From assembly GCF_013033515.1 (NCBI RefSeq), contig NZ_WQEG01000007.1, positions 1 to 64,000 of the forward strand: DNA of 64,000 nt, given 5' to 3'. Below, one piece after another: positions 63,891 to 64,000 of the stretch. The notes under the pieces are model-generated. The model saw only the letters and a program-made list of their open reading frames with translations, was not told where the DNA came from and made no database searches. Made by a program: the position numbers and the translations under genes. Each line of letters starts with the position of its first letter. Position 1 is the first letter of the stretch. The stretch is from Ruegeria sp. HKCCA6707. Its GTDB lineage: Bacteria > Pseudomonadota > Alphaproteobacteria > Rhodobacterales > Rhodobacteraceae.

Positions 63891-64000
63891 ATGGACGGCA
63901 CGTTCAACGAAAACGATATTTCGCGGGTGGTCGAAGCCGACCGCGCCCATGTCTGGCATCATCTGATCCAGCACAAGCCCTTTGAAACAAACGACCCGCG
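63891..64000 (+). CDS. Aminotransferase class III, N-terminal part (taurine:pyruvate type), cut by window end
   Basis: Only the first 36 codons are present: 'MDGTFNENDISRVVEADRAH' and a 'VWHHLIQHKPFETNDP' segment. This beginning matches taurine:pyruvate aminotransferase (Tpa) as I recall it from Roseobacter-group bacteria, which makes sulfoacetaldehyde from taurine. AAGGA lies before the ATG. The start is too short to be certain. Confidence 0.7.
   Translation, partial: MDGTFNENDISRVVEADRAHVWHHLIQHKPFETNDP

Noticed and set aside
63751-63966. A 71-codon plus-strand frame at the right edge
   Set aside because: It overlaps, in another frame, the aminotransferase start at 63891, which has a good ribosome binding site and a recognisable N-terminus.
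1-64000. CRISPR arrays, insertion sequences and prophage genes
   Set aside because: No regularly spaced repeats, transposases, integrases or phage structural proteins were seen.

Overview
The window looks like a chromosomal segment of a marine alphaproteobacterium of the Roseobacter group (Rhodobacteraceae). The reasons are inferential and rest on gene content and protein resemblance, not on a marker phylogeny: MipZ, CobS with a J-domain/BolA neighbourhood, MsrPQ, a DUF2783 partner protein, a taurine:pyruvate aminotransferase-like start at the right edge, many ABC sugar importers, and a GC-rich intergenic repeat of a type I recall from this family. There are no insertion sequences, phage genes or CRISPR arrays.

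Layout. 0-17.6 kb is mostly housekeeping: msrPQ, a membrane protein, clpB, pyrF, a Nudix hydrolase, dinB, an N-formylglutamate amidohydrolase, tRNA-Val(GAC), ribosomal protein L36, a SemiSWEET-like protein, an iron-type binding protein, an XRE-cupin regulator with a GNAT enzyme, BolA, a J-domain protein, a DUF455 protein, a methyltransferase-like membrane protein, cobS and an aspartate/glutamate racemase-like gene. 17.6-24.3 kb is the most unusual part: an acyl-homoserine-lactone synthase with no LuxR beside it, two paralogous response regulators whose C-termini look like degenerate GGDEF domains, a cytochrome P450 and a membrane histidine kinase. I read this as a candidate two-component-linked signal synthesis and modification cluster.

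24.3-37 kb is a D-xylose region: a beta-helix protein, xylA, a three-gene ABC importer, a ROK regulator and, after a convergent FG-GAP protein/di-heme peroxidase pair, galM and xylB. 37-51.8 kb holds a long minus-strand carbohydrate locus: Gfo/Idh dehydrogenase, TIM-barrel isomerase/epimerase, a LacI regulator, a fused dihydroxyacetone-kinase-type kinase, an ABC importer with two different ATPases and two permeases, a D-lyxose/D-mannose isomerase, a GH63-like glycosidase and a second, divergent LacI regulator. Two 18-bp palindromes exactly 30 bp apart precede the binding-protein gene and look like LacI-type operators. The gene set suggests uptake of a small glycoside or polyol glycoside, hydrolysis to a hexose such as mannose, and isomerisation; the true substrate is open.

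51.9-64 kb returns to mixed functions: copCD, rplS and rpmE, an AEC transporter, mipZ, an unknown cytosolic protein, a class III adenylate cyclase, a LysE exporter, a FAD-monooxygenase/DUF2783/DOPA-dioxygenase-like group, an acyl-CoA synthetase and the first codons of an aminotransferase.

Starts were chosen by visible Shine-Dalgarno sequences, signal peptides and family lengths. All calls come from reading the sequence; no database search was done.
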